Shown one piece after another: positions 23,559-32,610 of a DNA stretch of 46,584 nt. The notes under the pieces were generated by a model. It did not search any database. It saw only the letters and a program-made list of their open reading frames with translations, and was not told where the DNA came from. Position 1 is the stretch's first letter, and each line of letters opens with the position of its first letter. The DNA is from Bacteroidales bacterium UBA5235 (GTDB taxonomy: Bacteria > Bacteroidota > Bacteroidia > Bacteroidales > VadinHA17), in assembly GCA_002409145.1 (NCBI GenBank), contig DHUL01000025.1:4675-51258 (forward strand), in the 5' to 3' direction. A program made the translations under genes and the position numbers.

Positions 23559-26000
23559 ATGAAAGTCTTGAAATTTGGAGGTACCTCTGTGGGAAGTGCC
23601 GGAGCGATACGTGCGATGGCCGGGATTCTGCTGAGCCAGGACGATCAGGTTGCAGCTGTTTTCTCGGCGTTATCAGGAGTGACTGACAGGCTGACAATGG
23701 CTATTCAGCTTGCTTCGGATGGGAACAGGGATTATCATTCCGCTATTGAGGAAATTGAACAGCGCCACCTGGATGTTGCATCAAATCTTCTGGATCCGGA
23801 TCGTTATAATGACTTTACCCGTAAGATGGCCGCTCATCTTGCCCTGCTGCACAGCATACTGGAGGGTGTTTTCAGGCTGGGTGAGGTAACATGCAGGTCA
23901 ACAGACCTGGTCTTAAGTTTTGGTGAGCTGATGTCGCTTGACCTTGTTGAGCTGGCCCTGGAGGAGTATGGCGCCAATGTGAGGCGTGTTGATGCCAGGG
24001 AGATGATTTTTACCAGGCCTTTCAATGGCACAGAGTGGGTTGATCAAGAGGTGACCGAAGAAGCTATAAGAAAGAGGCTGCCTCGTACCAATAAAATCAT
24101 TATCACCTCAGGATTCATATCCACCTCCGTAAAAGGTTATCCTTCCACGCTTGGAAGGGGAGGATCAGACCATACAGCTGCTATAATTGCGGCTGCTGTC
24201 GGGGCGGAGTTGCTTGAGATATGGACAGATGTAAGCGGAATTTACACAGCTAATCCGGCAATTGCTCCGGATGCCTGTCCCATTGCCGGACTGACCTATG
24301 CCGAGGCGCTGGAAATAAGTCATTTTGGCGCCAGGGTAATTTATCCACCCACTATTGAACCAGTGATGAAAAGAAATATCCCGGTCACAATAAGGAATAC
24401 CTTTTCACCTTCAGAGGATGGAACTCGTATCTCTTCAGTGCCAACACCAAATGGCAGTGTGGTAAAGGCTGTCACCTCGGTTGGTTCTGTCTGCCTTGTT
24501 TCTCTTACCGGCAGCGGCATGGCAGGAGTGGTGGGTATTGCAGCGAGACTCTTTGCCGCCCTGGCAAAAAGCAACATCAACATAATTCTCATCACCCAGG
24601 CCTCCTCAGAGCAGTCAATTTGTATTGGAATAGATCAGAAAGACGGGGAGAGAGCCTGTGAAGCTATTGATGCCAGGTTTGAATCAGAGATTGAAGCCGG
24701 GAGGGTGAAGCCTTCCCTGCGTGAGGATGGCTTCGCAATAGTTGCACTGGTAGGAGAGGGAATGAAACGCTCTGTGGGGGTAAGCGGGCAGGCTTTTGCA
24801 GCACTGGGAAGGAACGGGATAAATATTCATGCCATAGCGCAGGGTTCTTCTGAACTGAATATCTCCGTCGTGGTAAAGGAAACGGATGCCCCCAAGGCTG
24901 TAAACGCAATCCACCAGGAGTTCTTCCGCTCAGTGAAAAGGGTGATCAATATCTTCGTGGTCGGAACAGGAAATGTTGGTTCTGCCCTGGTAAAACAGGT
25001 TATGGACCGCTCAGCCTGGTTTGCAGAAGAATATCAGACCGAATTCAGGATAGTCGGCCTGGCCAATACGAGGAAGATGATTATCAGGGAGGAAGGGATC
25101 ACGGGTCCCGACTGGAAGTTGGTTATGATGGCCAGTGACCAGAAGAGCAACCTTGAGAGCTTTACAGGTCAGATGTTTTCACTCAATCTTCCCAACACTA
25201 TCTTTATTGACAACACATCGAGCGTCGACGTCAGTGCACTTTATGAAATGATTCTTGAGAAGAGCATCTCCATTGTTACCTCGAACAAGCTGGCTGCCTC
25301 CTCATCATTTGAGAACTACAGCAGGCTGAAGCGCACCGCTGTAAGGAAAAGAGTGCAATTCGGGTTCGGGAGCAATGTCGGTGCCGGGCTGCCTGTAATT
25401 CACACCATTCAGAACATGGTAAAAACCGGAGATAAAATTCTAAGGATTGATGCAGTCCTCTCAGGCAGCCTTAACTACATTTTCAACTGTTACTCCAATG
25501 GAATGAGATTCAGTGAAGCGGTTTTGCAGGCGGTTAAAAACGGATATACTGAACCTGATCCGCTGACCGACCTCAGGGGAATGGATATAGCCAGGAAACT
25601 GCTGATTATTCTACGTGAGTCAGGTTTCCGTCTTGAGGCTTCTGAGATAGCGTTTGAAGATTACCTGCCCGGACCCGTTCCGGAGAAATATGATGCTGAG
25701 AAGTTTTTCCTGCAGATGAGGGAGTTTGACGATTTTTTTGAACGACAGAGGGAGGATCTTTCTCTCAGGAAGGAGAGAATAAGGATCATTGCTGGTTATG
25801 AGTCAGGAAGGGCTTCCGTCAGGCCGGTGAAGATCAGTGCAGACCATCCGTTTTACTATCTGGAGGGGAATGACAACATTGTGTCAGTGTATTCAGAGAG
25901 GTATTCAATCCGGCCGCTAATAATAAAAGGTGCAGGTGCGGGTGCAGATGTCACGGCAGCAGGTATATTTGCAGATATACTATCAATAGTCAACAGTTAA
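23559..26000 (+). CDS. thrA: Bifunctional aspartokinase/homoserine dehydrogenase
   Basis: The 813-residue fusion catalyses the first and third steps from aspartate to threonine. The aspartokinase part (about 1-300) opens with KFGGTSVGSA and includes GFISTSVKGYPSTLGRGGSDHTAA and HFGARVIYPPTIEPV. Two ACT-type regulatory repeats follow at about 310-465 (MAGVVGIAARLFAALAKSNINI, GVSGQAFAALGRNGINIHAI). The homoserine dehydrogenase part starts near residue 468 with the Rossmann motif FVVGTGNVGSALV and carries VTSNKLAASS, LSGSLNYIFN and YTEPDPLTDLRGMDIARKLLI. Family members are feedback-inhibited by threonine through the ACT domains. thrB starts one base after the stop. Control by the upstream leader is inferred. 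Confidence 0.97.
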   Translation: MKVLKFGGTSVGSAGAIRAMAGILLSQDDQVAAVFSALSGVTDRLTMAIQLASDGNRDYHSAIEEIEQRHLDVASNLLDPDRYNDFTRKMAAHLALLHSILEGVFRLGEVTCRSTDLVLSFGELMSLDLVELALEEYGANVRRVDAREMIFTRPFNGTEWVDQEVTEEAIRKRLPRTNKIIITSGFISTSVKGYPSTLGRGGSDHTAAIIAAAVGAELLEIWTDVSGIYTANPAIAPDACPIAGLTYAEALEISHFGARVIYPPTIEPVMKRNIPVTIRNTFSPSEDGTRISSVPTPNGSVVKAVTSVGSVCLVSLTGSGMAGVVGIAARLFAALAKSNINIILITQASSEQSICIGIDQKDGERACEAIDARFESEIEAGRVKPSLREDGFAIVALVGEGMKRSVGVSGQAFAALGRNGINIHAIAQGSSELNISVVVKETDAPKAVNAIHQEFFRSVKRVINIFVVGTGNVGSALVKQVMDRSAWFAEEYQTEFRIVGLANTRKMIIREEGITGPDWKLVMMASDQKSNLESFTGQMFSLNLPNTIFIDNTSSVDVSALYEMILEKSISIVTSNKLAASSSFENYSRLKRTAVRKRVQFGFGSNVGAGLPVIHTIQNMVKTGDKILRIDAVLSGSLNYIFNCYSNGMRFSEAVLQAVKNGYTEPDPLTDLRGMDIARKLLIILRESGFRLEASEIAFEDYLPGPVPEKYDAEKFFLQMREFDDFFERQREDLSLRKERIRIIAGYESGRASVRPVKISADHPFYYLEGNDNIVSVYSERYSIRPLIIKGAGAGADVTAAGIFADILSIVNS

Positions 26001-26001
26001 C

Positions 26002-26931
26002 ATGCCAGGAAAGAGGATCAGGGTAAAAGCGCCTGCAACGGTATCAAATCTCAGTTGCGGGTTTGATGTGATAGGGCTGGCCCTGGATGAGCCGTTTGAT
26101 ATAGTTGATCTTGAACTGACTGACTCCCCTACGGTTGTCATTGATGATATCAGGGGTTGCAGCACACTCAGCAGGGATCCTGAAGAGAATGTCGTCGGTG
26201 CTGTACTTAAGGCAGCCATTGTCATGGCCGGCAGGCATGCCGGTTTCAGGGTCAGCATTGAAAAGGGGATCAGGCCGGGCAGCGGGATCGGATCAAGCGG
26301 CGCCAGCGCTGCAGCGGCAGCCTTCGGTGCAAATCTTTTGCTGGGAGAGATATTCACCCCTGTTGAAATGGTCATGCTCGCAATGGAGGGTGAAAGGCTC
26401 GCTTCCGGTTCGGCGCATGCCGACAATGTAGCCCCGGCATTACTGGGTGGTATCACACTGGTACGCAGTTATGACCCGCTCGATATAGTCAGACTCCATG
26501 TCCCGTCAGAGCTATGCTGTGTGGTTATCCACCCGGAGACAGAGATAAAAACCTCAGTTGCAAGAGGATTGCTAGACAGACATGTGCCTCTCGCCACGGC
26601 AGTGAAGCAGTGGGGCAACCTTGCAGGGCTGGTGGCCGGACTCTACAGGGAAGATTATGATCTGATAGGGCGCTCACTGACAGATTTTGTTGCTGAACCC
26701 AAACGATCCGTACTGATTAAGGGTTTTGACCAACTGAAGCAGTCGGCCCTGGAATACGGAGCACTCGGAGCCGGTATCTCCGGATCGGGACCTTCTGTAT
26801 TTGCATTATGCAGGGGCGGTGATACCGCGGCAGCGGTGATGAAGGGTATGTCAGAAGCAATGAAGTTGCCGGGGATTGGATTTGATGCCTACATGTCACC
26901 GGTAAGCAGGAGGGGGGCGCAGGTTTGTTAA
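26002..26931 (+). CDS. thrB: Homoserine kinase
   Basis: ThrB phosphorylates homoserine to O-phosphohomoserine with ATP. The 309-residue protein is a GHMP kinase: an N-terminal VKAPATVSNLSCGFDVIGLAL, the glycine/serine-rich ATP motif IRPGSGIGSSGASAAAAA near residues 89-106, and the C-terminal ALGAGISGSGPSVFALC. Length and motif order are those of bacterial ThrB. It is packed between thrA (1 bp) and thrC (19 bp), so translational coupling is likely. Confidence 0.97.
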   Translation: MPGKRIRVKAPATVSNLSCGFDVIGLALDEPFDIVDLELTDSPTVVIDDIRGCSTLSRDPEENVVGAVLKAAIVMAGRHAGFRVSIEKGIRPGSGIGSSGASAAAAAFGANLLLGEIFTPVEMVMLAMEGERLASGSAHADNVAPALLGGITLVRSYDPLDIVRLHVPSELCCVVIHPETEIKTSVARGLLDRHVPLATAVKQWGNLAGLVAGLYREDYDLIGRSLTDFVAEPKRSVLIKGFDQLKQSALEYGALGAGISGSGPSVFALCRGGDTAAAVMKGMSEAMKLPGIGFDAYMSPVSRRGAQVC

Positions 26932-26950
26932 TCGGGCAACTCGGAGAGGC

Positions 26951-28252
26951 ATGAAATATTATAATCTGAAAGACCCGCGGGTAATCACAGGCTTCAGGGA
27001 TGCGGTTGAAAGAGGCATCTCCCCTGATATGGGCTTGTTCATGCCTGAATGTATACCCCGCCCGGATGAGGGTTTCTTCAAACGGTTGCCACAGATGACT
27101 CTGCCTGAGATCGGTATGGAGGTTGGATCACTTTATGCGGGCGAAGATATACCTCGGGAAGTGATGCGGCAGATATGCGAGGAAGCCTTTGACTTCCCTG
27201 TTATCATCAGGCAGGTTGATGAACGAAAGCACGTTCTGGAACTGTTTCATGGCCCTACGGCTGCCTTCAAGGATTTCGGGGCGAGGTTCATGGCCGGTTG
27301 CTTCAGGTATTTCTCCTCACATGATGACAGGCGAAGGGTGGTGCTCGTAGCCACCTCGGGCGACACGGGGGGAGCTATAGCATCAAGCTTCCTCGGAGTA
27401 GACGGGGTTGACGTCATTATTCTCTATCCCTCTGGTAAGGTGAGCCGCCTGCAGGAGAACCAGCTTACCACACTCGGCCGGAACATAACCGCTATTGAGG
27501 TGGAGGGTTCTTTTGATGATTGCCAGGCGATGGTTAAAAGCGCTCTTGCCGGTTCTGCCAGGAGAACGGTAGTGAAACTCACATCAGCAAATTCGATCAA
27601 TATAGCCAGGCTGATACCTCAGAGCTTCTATTACTATTATGCCATAAGCCATTCAGACAATGGCGCGGTGGTGTCTGTCCCAAGCGGGAATTTTGGCAAC
27701 ATAACGGCAGCTGCCATGGCCCGGAGGTCAGGCCTCAGCATAGAATGCCTGGTGGCTGCCACCAATATCAACAGGGTGGTGCCTGAGTATCTTGAGACGG
27801 GTCATTATACTCCGTCAGTTTCGGTTGCCACCATTGCCAACGCTATGGATGTAGGTAATCCCGGCAATTTCGACAGGTTCAGGAGGGTATTTAATGACGA
27901 TTATGGAGCAATCTCCACGTCGGTGTCAGGTTACTGGTTTGATGATGACCGGATCAGGGAGCATATAGGTAAGGAGTATCATCGCACAGGATACCTGCTT
28001 GATCCACACGGTGCGGTCGCAAGCCTTGGCCTTGATGCTTACCTGGAGCATCATCCCGGGTCAGCAGGTATCTTCGTGGCTACAGCCCATCCTGCGAAAT
28101 TCAGGGACATCGTGGAACCGCTCACCGGGCAAACCGTGGAGATTCCTGACAACCTAAGAAACTTCCTGGCCGGGAAGAAGCAATCGGTGATGATGAAAGC
28201 CGGTCCGAAAAGCCTGGAAGATTACCTTGATGACAGATATCGAAACGGATAA
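26951..28252 (+). CDS. thrC: Threonine synthase
   Basis: ThrC converts O-phosphohomoserine to threonine using pyridoxal phosphate. The 433-residue protein has MKYYNLKDPRVITGFRDAVERG at its N-terminus and the PLP-lysine block FHGPTAAFKDFGARF with Lys107. ATSGDTGGAIASSF and PSGNFGNITAAAMA are the expected substrate and cofactor loops. It belongs to the bacterial class I type (E. coli/yeast-like). Its last 26 bases overlap the longest reading of the downstream radical SAM gene. Confidence 0.97.
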   Translation: MKYYNLKDPRVITGFRDAVERGISPDMGLFMPECIPRPDEGFFKRLPQMTLPEIGMEVGSLYAGEDIPREVMRQICEEAFDFPVIIRQVDERKHVLELFHGPTAAFKDFGARFMAGCFRYFSSHDDRRRVVLVATSGDTGGAIASSFLGVDGVDVIILYPSGKVSRLQENQLTTLGRNITAIEVEGSFDDCQAMVKSALAGSARRTVVKLTSANSINIARLIPQSFYYYYAISHSDNGAVVSVPSGNFGNITAAAMARRSGLSIECLVAATNINRVVPEYLETGHYTPSVSVATIANAMDVGNPGNFDRFRRVFNDDYGAISTSVSGYWFDDDRIREHIGKEYHRTGYLLDPHGAVASLGLDAYLEHHPGSAGIFVATAHPAKFRDIVEPLTGQTVEIPDNLRNFLAGKKQSVMMKAGPKSLEDYLDDRYRNG

Positions 28253-29414
28253 TGAAGCGATGGGGAGTTCTGTCGTGAGTAATAAGATCCGCGAGTTCCA
28301 GGTTTTTGTCAAGCCGGTTAGCGGAAGGTGCAACCTCAGGTGCAGATACTGCTACTACATCGGTCACGGTCACCAGGAGGGAACATGCGGCGGGCAAAGG
28401 ATGAGTGATGAAGTACTTGAAGCATATATACAGCAACAAATTCATGCGTCTGGCGGCCGGGAGGTGTTTTTTTCATGGCATGGAGGTGAGCCGGCGCTGG
28501 CGGGCATTGACTTCTACAGGCGCGCTGTTGCAATTGAAAAGAGGTATGCTCCGCGGGACTGCATAATACTTAACGGCATACAGACCAATGCAACACTGAT
28601 AGATGATGCATGGGGAAGGTTTCTGAGAGAGGAGGGTTTTTATGTGGGTGTCAGCCTTGACGGTCCCGGGCGGTTCCATAACAACAACAGGCTGAGGGCT
28701 GACGGCAGCGGTACATTTGCCGAAGTAATGAGGGGACTGGAAATCCTCCGGATACATGATGTGCCGCACGAGGTGCTATGTGTTGTTAATAGCTGCAGCG
28801 TGAACGCTCCGCTTGAAGTATACAGGTTTTTCAGGGACCTGGGGGTCGAGTTTATTACTTTTCTTCCTCTGGTGGAACGAAAGAACCTGAGCTCGCCGGA
28901 GGTGACTGAAAGAAGTGTCAGTGCAGCTGGCTTCGGTAGATTTCTTTCTGAGGTCTTCGATGAATGGATATCAAATGATATAGGGAAGATAAAGGTCCAG
29001 GTCTTTGAGGAAGCACTGCGCACCGCTTTCGGACAGGATCACACGCTATGCATATTCAAGCCGGTCTGCGGGGCGGTTCCGGTGGTGGAGATGAATGGCG
29101 ATTTCTACTCCTGTGATCACTTTGTTGATGAGGATCACCGTTCAGGCAATATCATGAACCGGACACTGGAAAGTCTTCTTGATGATCCCCTTCAGAGAGC
29201 TTTCGGTCAAGCCAAGAAAGCGGCACTGCCTCGCTATTGTCTTGACTGTGAGGTCCTTGATATGTGTAATGGAGAATGCCCTCGCAACAGGTTTATCAAA
29301 ACCCCTGATGGAGACCCGGGGCTGAATTACCTGTGTGAGGGATACAAAAACTTCTTTAACCACTGCCGGCCGTTCATTAATGAGGTAGCCAGGCTCTGGA
29401 AGGTAAGAAGTTAG
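28227..29414 (+). CDS. Radical SAM/SPASM protein of the anaerobic sulfatase maturase (anSME) family
   Basis: anSMEs oxidise an active-site Cys or Ser of type I sulfatases to formylglycine. The 395-residue protein has the radical SAM motif CNLRCRYC (Cys35, 39, 42), GIQTNATLID and GVSLDGPGRFHNNNR. The C-terminal SPASM region binds two auxiliary 4Fe-4S clusters and runs from about residue 275 (CIFKPVCG, FYSCDHFV, YCLDCEVLDMCNGECPRNRF, LNYLCEGYKNFFNHC). The block CDHFV includes the Asp proposed as catalytic base in this family. The start at 28227 overlaps thrC; the Met at 28260, just after the thrC stop, is an equally good start. No sulfatase is in the window, so the substrate lies elsewhere or is a different peptide. 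Its stop overlaps that of the convergent hydrolase by four bases. Confidence 0.88.
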   Translation: MMTDIETDNEAMGSSVVSNKIREFQVFVKPVSGRCNLRCRYCYYIGHGHQEGTCGGQRMSDEVLEAYIQQQIHASGGREVFFSWHGGEPALAGIDFYRRAVAIEKRYAPRDCIILNGIQTNATLIDDAWGRFLREEGFYVGVSLDGPGRFHNNNRLRADGSGTFAEVMRGLEILRIHDVPHEVLCVVNSCSVNAPLEVYRFFRDLGVEFITFLPLVERKNLSSPEVTERSVSAAGFGRFLSEVFDEWISNDIGKIKVQVFEEALRTAFGQDHTLCIFKPVCGAVPVVEMNGDFYSCDHFVDEDHRSGNIMNRTLESLLDDPLQRAFGQAKKAALPRYCLDCEVLDMCNGECPRNRFIKTPDGDPGLNYLCEGYKNFFNHCRPFINEVARLWKVRS

Positions 29415-30262
29415 CTCCGCAGTGTTTCTTTGAAGAAGTCCGTTGTCCGTTTCCAGGCCAGGTCAGCGGCCTCCTTGTTGTAACGTTCCCCGGTATCATT
29501 GTTAAAGGCATGCTGTGTTCCCTCATAGATAAAGATCTGGTAATCAATGCCTGCCTTTTTCAGCGCTTCTTCAAATGCAGGTATGCCAGCATTGATGCGT
29601 TCGTCATCGCCTGCGTAGTGGGCCATCACCTTTGCCTTTATCTTCGGGACATCCTCCGGTGCAGGAGTTGATCCGTAGTAGGGGACCGCTGCATCAAGGC
29701 CAGGTGAGTTCACTGCCACCTGGTTGGTCATGGCTCCGCCCCAGCAGAAGCCTGTGCAACCCACCTTGCCTGAAGTGCGGGGGTGGGTCTCCAGGTATTT
29801 CACGGCTGCCACAAAGTTTTTTATTGTTTCTTCGCGGTCAAGCTGGCCTATCATCTCGCGGCCCTTGTCCTGGTCCTCAGGTGTTCCGCCCAGAGGGGAG
29901 AGGGCGTCGGGAGCAAGCGCCACAAATCCTTCCATGGCCATCCTGTTGTTGACGTCACAGATATGGGGCACGAGACCCCTGTTCTCATGGATGACGATCA
30001 CACCGGGGTATTTGTCCTTTCCTTCCGGGATTGATATCCAGGCGCGCATGTCGCCGGAGGCGCCCGGATAGGTTATGAATCCACCCACAACTTTCAGGGC
30101 GCTTTTGCCGGCCGCCCTGGCCGTGGCTCCGTTGCAGCCGGGCAGGATCACCACTGCTGCAGCGGTTCCTCCGGTCAACAGCGCCAGCTTCCTCATGAAT
30201 TCCCGCCGGTTTACGCTGCCGTTGCGGTACTCATCATACAGTTCGTCTGTTTTCCTCTTCAT
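29411..30262 (-). CDS. Dienelactone hydrolase-family protein with Tat/lipoprotein-type leader
   Basis: The 283-residue alpha/beta hydrolase has a leader that combines a twin-arginine motif (NRREFMRKLALLTGG, residues 19-32) with a lipobox-like LPGC at 40-43, so it may be exported folded and lipidated. The DLH features are HENRGL with Glu93, the nucleophile elbow GFCWGG with Cys173, an Asp in AGDDERI (219-220) and His251 in EGTQHAFNND: a Cys-Asp-His triad. Dienelactone hydrolases open lactone rings, but most bacterial homologues have no known substrate. It follows the nucleotide-sugar dehydrogenase by 39 bases and may share its transcript. The exported location argues against a role in cytosolic aromatic degradation. 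Confidence 0.88.
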   Translation of the reverse strand: MKRKTDELYDEYRNGSVNRREFMRKLALLTGGTAAAVVILPGCNGATARAAGKSALKVVGGFITYPGASGDMRAWISIPEGKDKYPGVIVIHENRGLVPHICDVNNRMAMEGFVALAPDALSPLGGTPEDQDKGREMIGQLDREETIKNFVAAVKYLETHPRTSGKVGCTGFCWGGAMTNQVAVNSPGLDAAVPYYGSTPAPEDVPKIKAKVMAHYAGDDERINAGIPAFEEALKKAGIDYQIFIYEGTQHAFNNDTGERYNKEAADLAWKRTTDFFKETLRS

Positions 30263-30301
30263 TGGTCTGGTACTTTATTTGGGATTGAATCTGTAAGTTC
30301 C

Positions 30302-31936
30302 CTAGGACTTGCGAGTCTCCTCCTTTATTCTCTGGATATGTCCACGTCCGAGGCCCTTCACCTCGCAACCCAGCTGGAAGTATCGGCGGATTTTGTCATC
30401 AGACAGTATGCCGAAACAGTCTATTATTGCTGCCGGCTGACCGATTGTCTTTACAACCTTGTCAGGATCAAGGCTTAGGTATGCTGAATGAGGCACTGCC
30501 AGGATGACTGCTTCGGCCCCTTTGAGGGCTTTGTTAAGATTCTGCTCAATGCGTATCTCCTTCAGTTTCTCCTGGTTCCGGAAGAACTGTGCCTTGCTCT
30601 GGCCTTCAGCAGGGTAGGTGTCCTGCTGCTCGAACTCCCACCAGTGTTCAACATACGGATCATGCACGCGTATCTCGGCGCCCATCTCCGCCAGTTTACG
30701 GATGACTATCTCCGATCCGCTGTAGCGGGTGTCTCCCACATCCTCGCGGTATGCGGCTCCGAGCACCAGCACGTCGGCAGCTGCAATTGGCTTGCCCATG
30801 TTGCGGAGTGCATCGCGCGTCAGTTGTCCCACATGGAGTCCGCGAGTGTCGTTTATGTCAATGGCCATCGGGGTGATCCTGAAGATGTCATCCTCAAAGC
30901 CGAGTATGTGCTTGTAAGCCCACACACCCAGTCCGCCGTCCTTAGGCAGGCAGTATCCGCCTATCCCCGGTCCCGGGAAGATCATATTGCTATGTGTGGG
31001 TCTCATTTTTATAGCCTTGATCACCTTGACAAGGTCTACACCGTTTCGCTCTGCGAAGAGGCTCCATTCGTCCAGGAATGCAAGTATGGTGGCGCGATAA
31101 CTGTTTTCAACTATTTTGGCTGTCTCAGATTCGATGGGCCTGTCCATAACAGTCAGCGGGAATTTTTCTGTGTTGAGTACCTCTGTAAGGAATTTCACGA
31201 CACGCTTTTTTGCCTCCTCGTTGATGCCGCTGCATACCCGCCAGAAATCGCGGATGCTGGCTACATAATTACGGCCCGGCATGACCCTTTCATAGCTGTG
31301 TGCCAGGAGCGGATCTGTTTTGATTCCTCGTTTGCTGAAGGCTTTCTTCATTATGGGATATGCCACCTGTTCGGTGGTGCCCGGTGCAACTGTTGTCTCT
31401 ATCAGCACCAGCGCTTCGGCGGGGATATGTTCGGCGATTACCGCCAGGGATGCCTCGAGTGCTGCCATGTCTGTCTCTCCTGCACGAACGTTGCCGAGTT
31501 CCTCTTTAATATAGTCGCACTGTACGTCAACTACCACAACGTCAGCCAGCTTCAGCACATCATAGGTGTATGTGGCCATGAGGGTCTTTTTCTCCATGAC
31601 GCATCGTGCGATCATAGGATCGACCTCAGGGTCCTCGGCTTTCACGGGTGAGACACCACGGTTGAGCATGGGTATTTTCCAGAAGCTGCGTACACTTGGC
31701 CTCTGCATTCCTATAACGAACTTGGATGGTTTCCCTTTTTTGTCAACTGTATCAGCAACTATGGCTGCCATAACAGCCCCTACGAATCCTACGCCCATGA
31801 CCACGACTATTTCGCGGCCTTTGGCTCGTTCCTGCCTGACACGTTTTTTAATGGCCTCAAATTCAGTTTTGTAATCCTCCGTTTTCGGAAGGGGAAATTT
31901 CTCGCCGCTGGGGCTGACAGAATACTTTTCGCTCAT
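30302..31936 (-). CDS. Nucleotide-sugar dehydrogenase (UDP-glucose/UDP-ManNAc 6-dehydrogenase family)
   Basis: These enzymes oxidise the C6 alcohol of a UDP-sugar to the uronic acid with two NAD. From Met at 31936 the protein is 544 residues; an in-frame start at 32050 adds a hydrophobic stretch with no family match and is rejected. The NAD fold has VVVMGVGFVGAVMAA at about 43-57. The central part has VLIETTVAPGTTEQVAYP and SYERVMPGRNYV. The catalytic cysteine is Cys329 in GPGIGGYCLPKDGG. The C-terminal UDP-binding domain has VLVLGAAYREDVGDTRYSGS and IRVHDPYVEHW. It is about 100 residues longer than typical 430-450-residue members, part at the N-terminus and part in insertions such as TYPAEGQSKAQFFRNQEK. 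The exact sugar cannot be told. Confidence 0.88.
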   Translation of the reverse strand: MSEKYSVSPSGEKFPLPKTEDYKTEFEAIKKRVRQERAKGREIVVVMGVGFVGAVMAAIVADTVDKKGKPSKFVIGMQRPSVRSFWKIPMLNRGVSPVKAEDPEVDPMIARCVMEKKTLMATYTYDVLKLADVVVVDVQCDYIKEELGNVRAGETDMAALEASLAVIAEHIPAEALVLIETTVAPGTTEQVAYPIMKKAFSKRGIKTDPLLAHSYERVMPGRNYVASIRDFWRVCSGINEEAKKRVVKFLTEVLNTEKFPLTVMDRPIESETAKIVENSYRATILAFLDEWSLFAERNGVDLVKVIKAIKMRPTHSNMIFPGPGIGGYCLPKDGGLGVWAYKHILGFEDDIFRITPMAIDINDTRGLHVGQLTRDALRNMGKPIAAADVLVLGAAYREDVGDTRYSGSEIVIRKLAEMGAEIRVHDPYVEHWWEFEQQDTYPAEGQSKAQFFRNQEKLKEIRIEQNLNKALKGAEAVILAVPHSAYLSLDPDKVVKTIGQPAAIIDCFGILSDDKIRRYFQLGCEVKGLGRGHIQRIKEETRKS

Positions 31937-32129
31937 ATTGTTTTCTTTAAGGTGTTTTGATCGGATGAATAAAATTAGTAAAAAGAAACCTGATGGAAAT
32001 TCATTCCATGTTATTTGAAACGCAAAAACACTCAAGAGATTATTGCACAATGGAACTCTTAATTCATTTGCTTATCTGTTTGATTATTCCTGCCGGCAGT
32101 TCTGTTTCCTTATATTCTTCTTACTTTCA

Positions 32130-32137
32130 TATCTTTG
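32130..32137 (+). promoter_or_regulatory. Promoter -7 element for the lipoprotein/TonB receptor operon
   Basis: TATCTTTG matches TAnnTTTG exactly, 74 bases before the lipoprotein start. A TTTC at 32105-32108 is an imperfect -33 candidate at 21-bp spacing. Confidence 0.5.
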
Positions 32138-32211
32138 TGTCTGACCGTCAGGATTGAACCGATGCACCAGGGCGGTTGTTTTACTGAAGGAGAATGTAAA
32201 GGAAAAAACCG

Positions 32212-32610
32212 ATGAAAAAGATCATGCTGCTTCTCTTGCCTGCCGTGCTGATCATGGCAGTCTCCTGCGGAAAGGAGGAACAGTCAGAGAGATTTAAACT
32301 CCTGACTGCGCACCCGTGGACCAGTGACAGTCTTCTTGCCGGTGGTGTTGATGCCAGCGGAACTGGCCAGATGCTTGAAAAATTCAAGGGGGATGTCACA
32401 TTCAGGGAAGATGGGACAGGCTCATTTGGCCAGTATACGGGAACATGGATGTTCGCCGACAATGAGACAAGCCTTGCCATTGCCTCTCCCGATCTGTTCT
32501 TCCCCCTGACCACTCACATTGTGGAATTGAAGGCAACTTCCCTGAAAGTCACTTTTACGTTCCCGTCAGAACCCCCCGTTAATGTCAGAATGACCTTCAG
32601 GCCCAGATGA
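32212..32610 (+). CDS. Small lipoprotein with lipocalin-like fold, unknown role
   Basis: The 132-residue protein has a lipoprotein signal with lipobox MAVSC (Cys20). The mature part begins HPWTSDSLLAGG and shows the alternating beta pattern of small lipocalin-like lipoproteins (VTFREDGTGSFGQYTGTWMF, ADNETSLAIA, LKATSLKVTF). I do not recognise a specific family. Its TGA overlaps the ATG of the TonB-dependent receptor in an ATGA junction, so the two are translationally coupled and probably work together at the outer membrane. Confidence 0.75.
   Translation: MKKIMLLLLPAVLIMAVSCGKEEQSERFKLLTAHPWTSDSLLAGGVDASGTGQMLEKFKGDVTFREDGTGSFGQYTGTWMFADNETSLAIASPDLFFPLTTHIVELKATSLKVTFTFPSEPPVNVRMTFRPR

Noticed and set aside
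30488..31651. 387-codon ORF on the plus strand
   Set aside because: It is antisense to the nucleotide-sugar dehydrogenase, has no recognisable motif and is rich in His, Cys and Tyr, typical of shadow frames.
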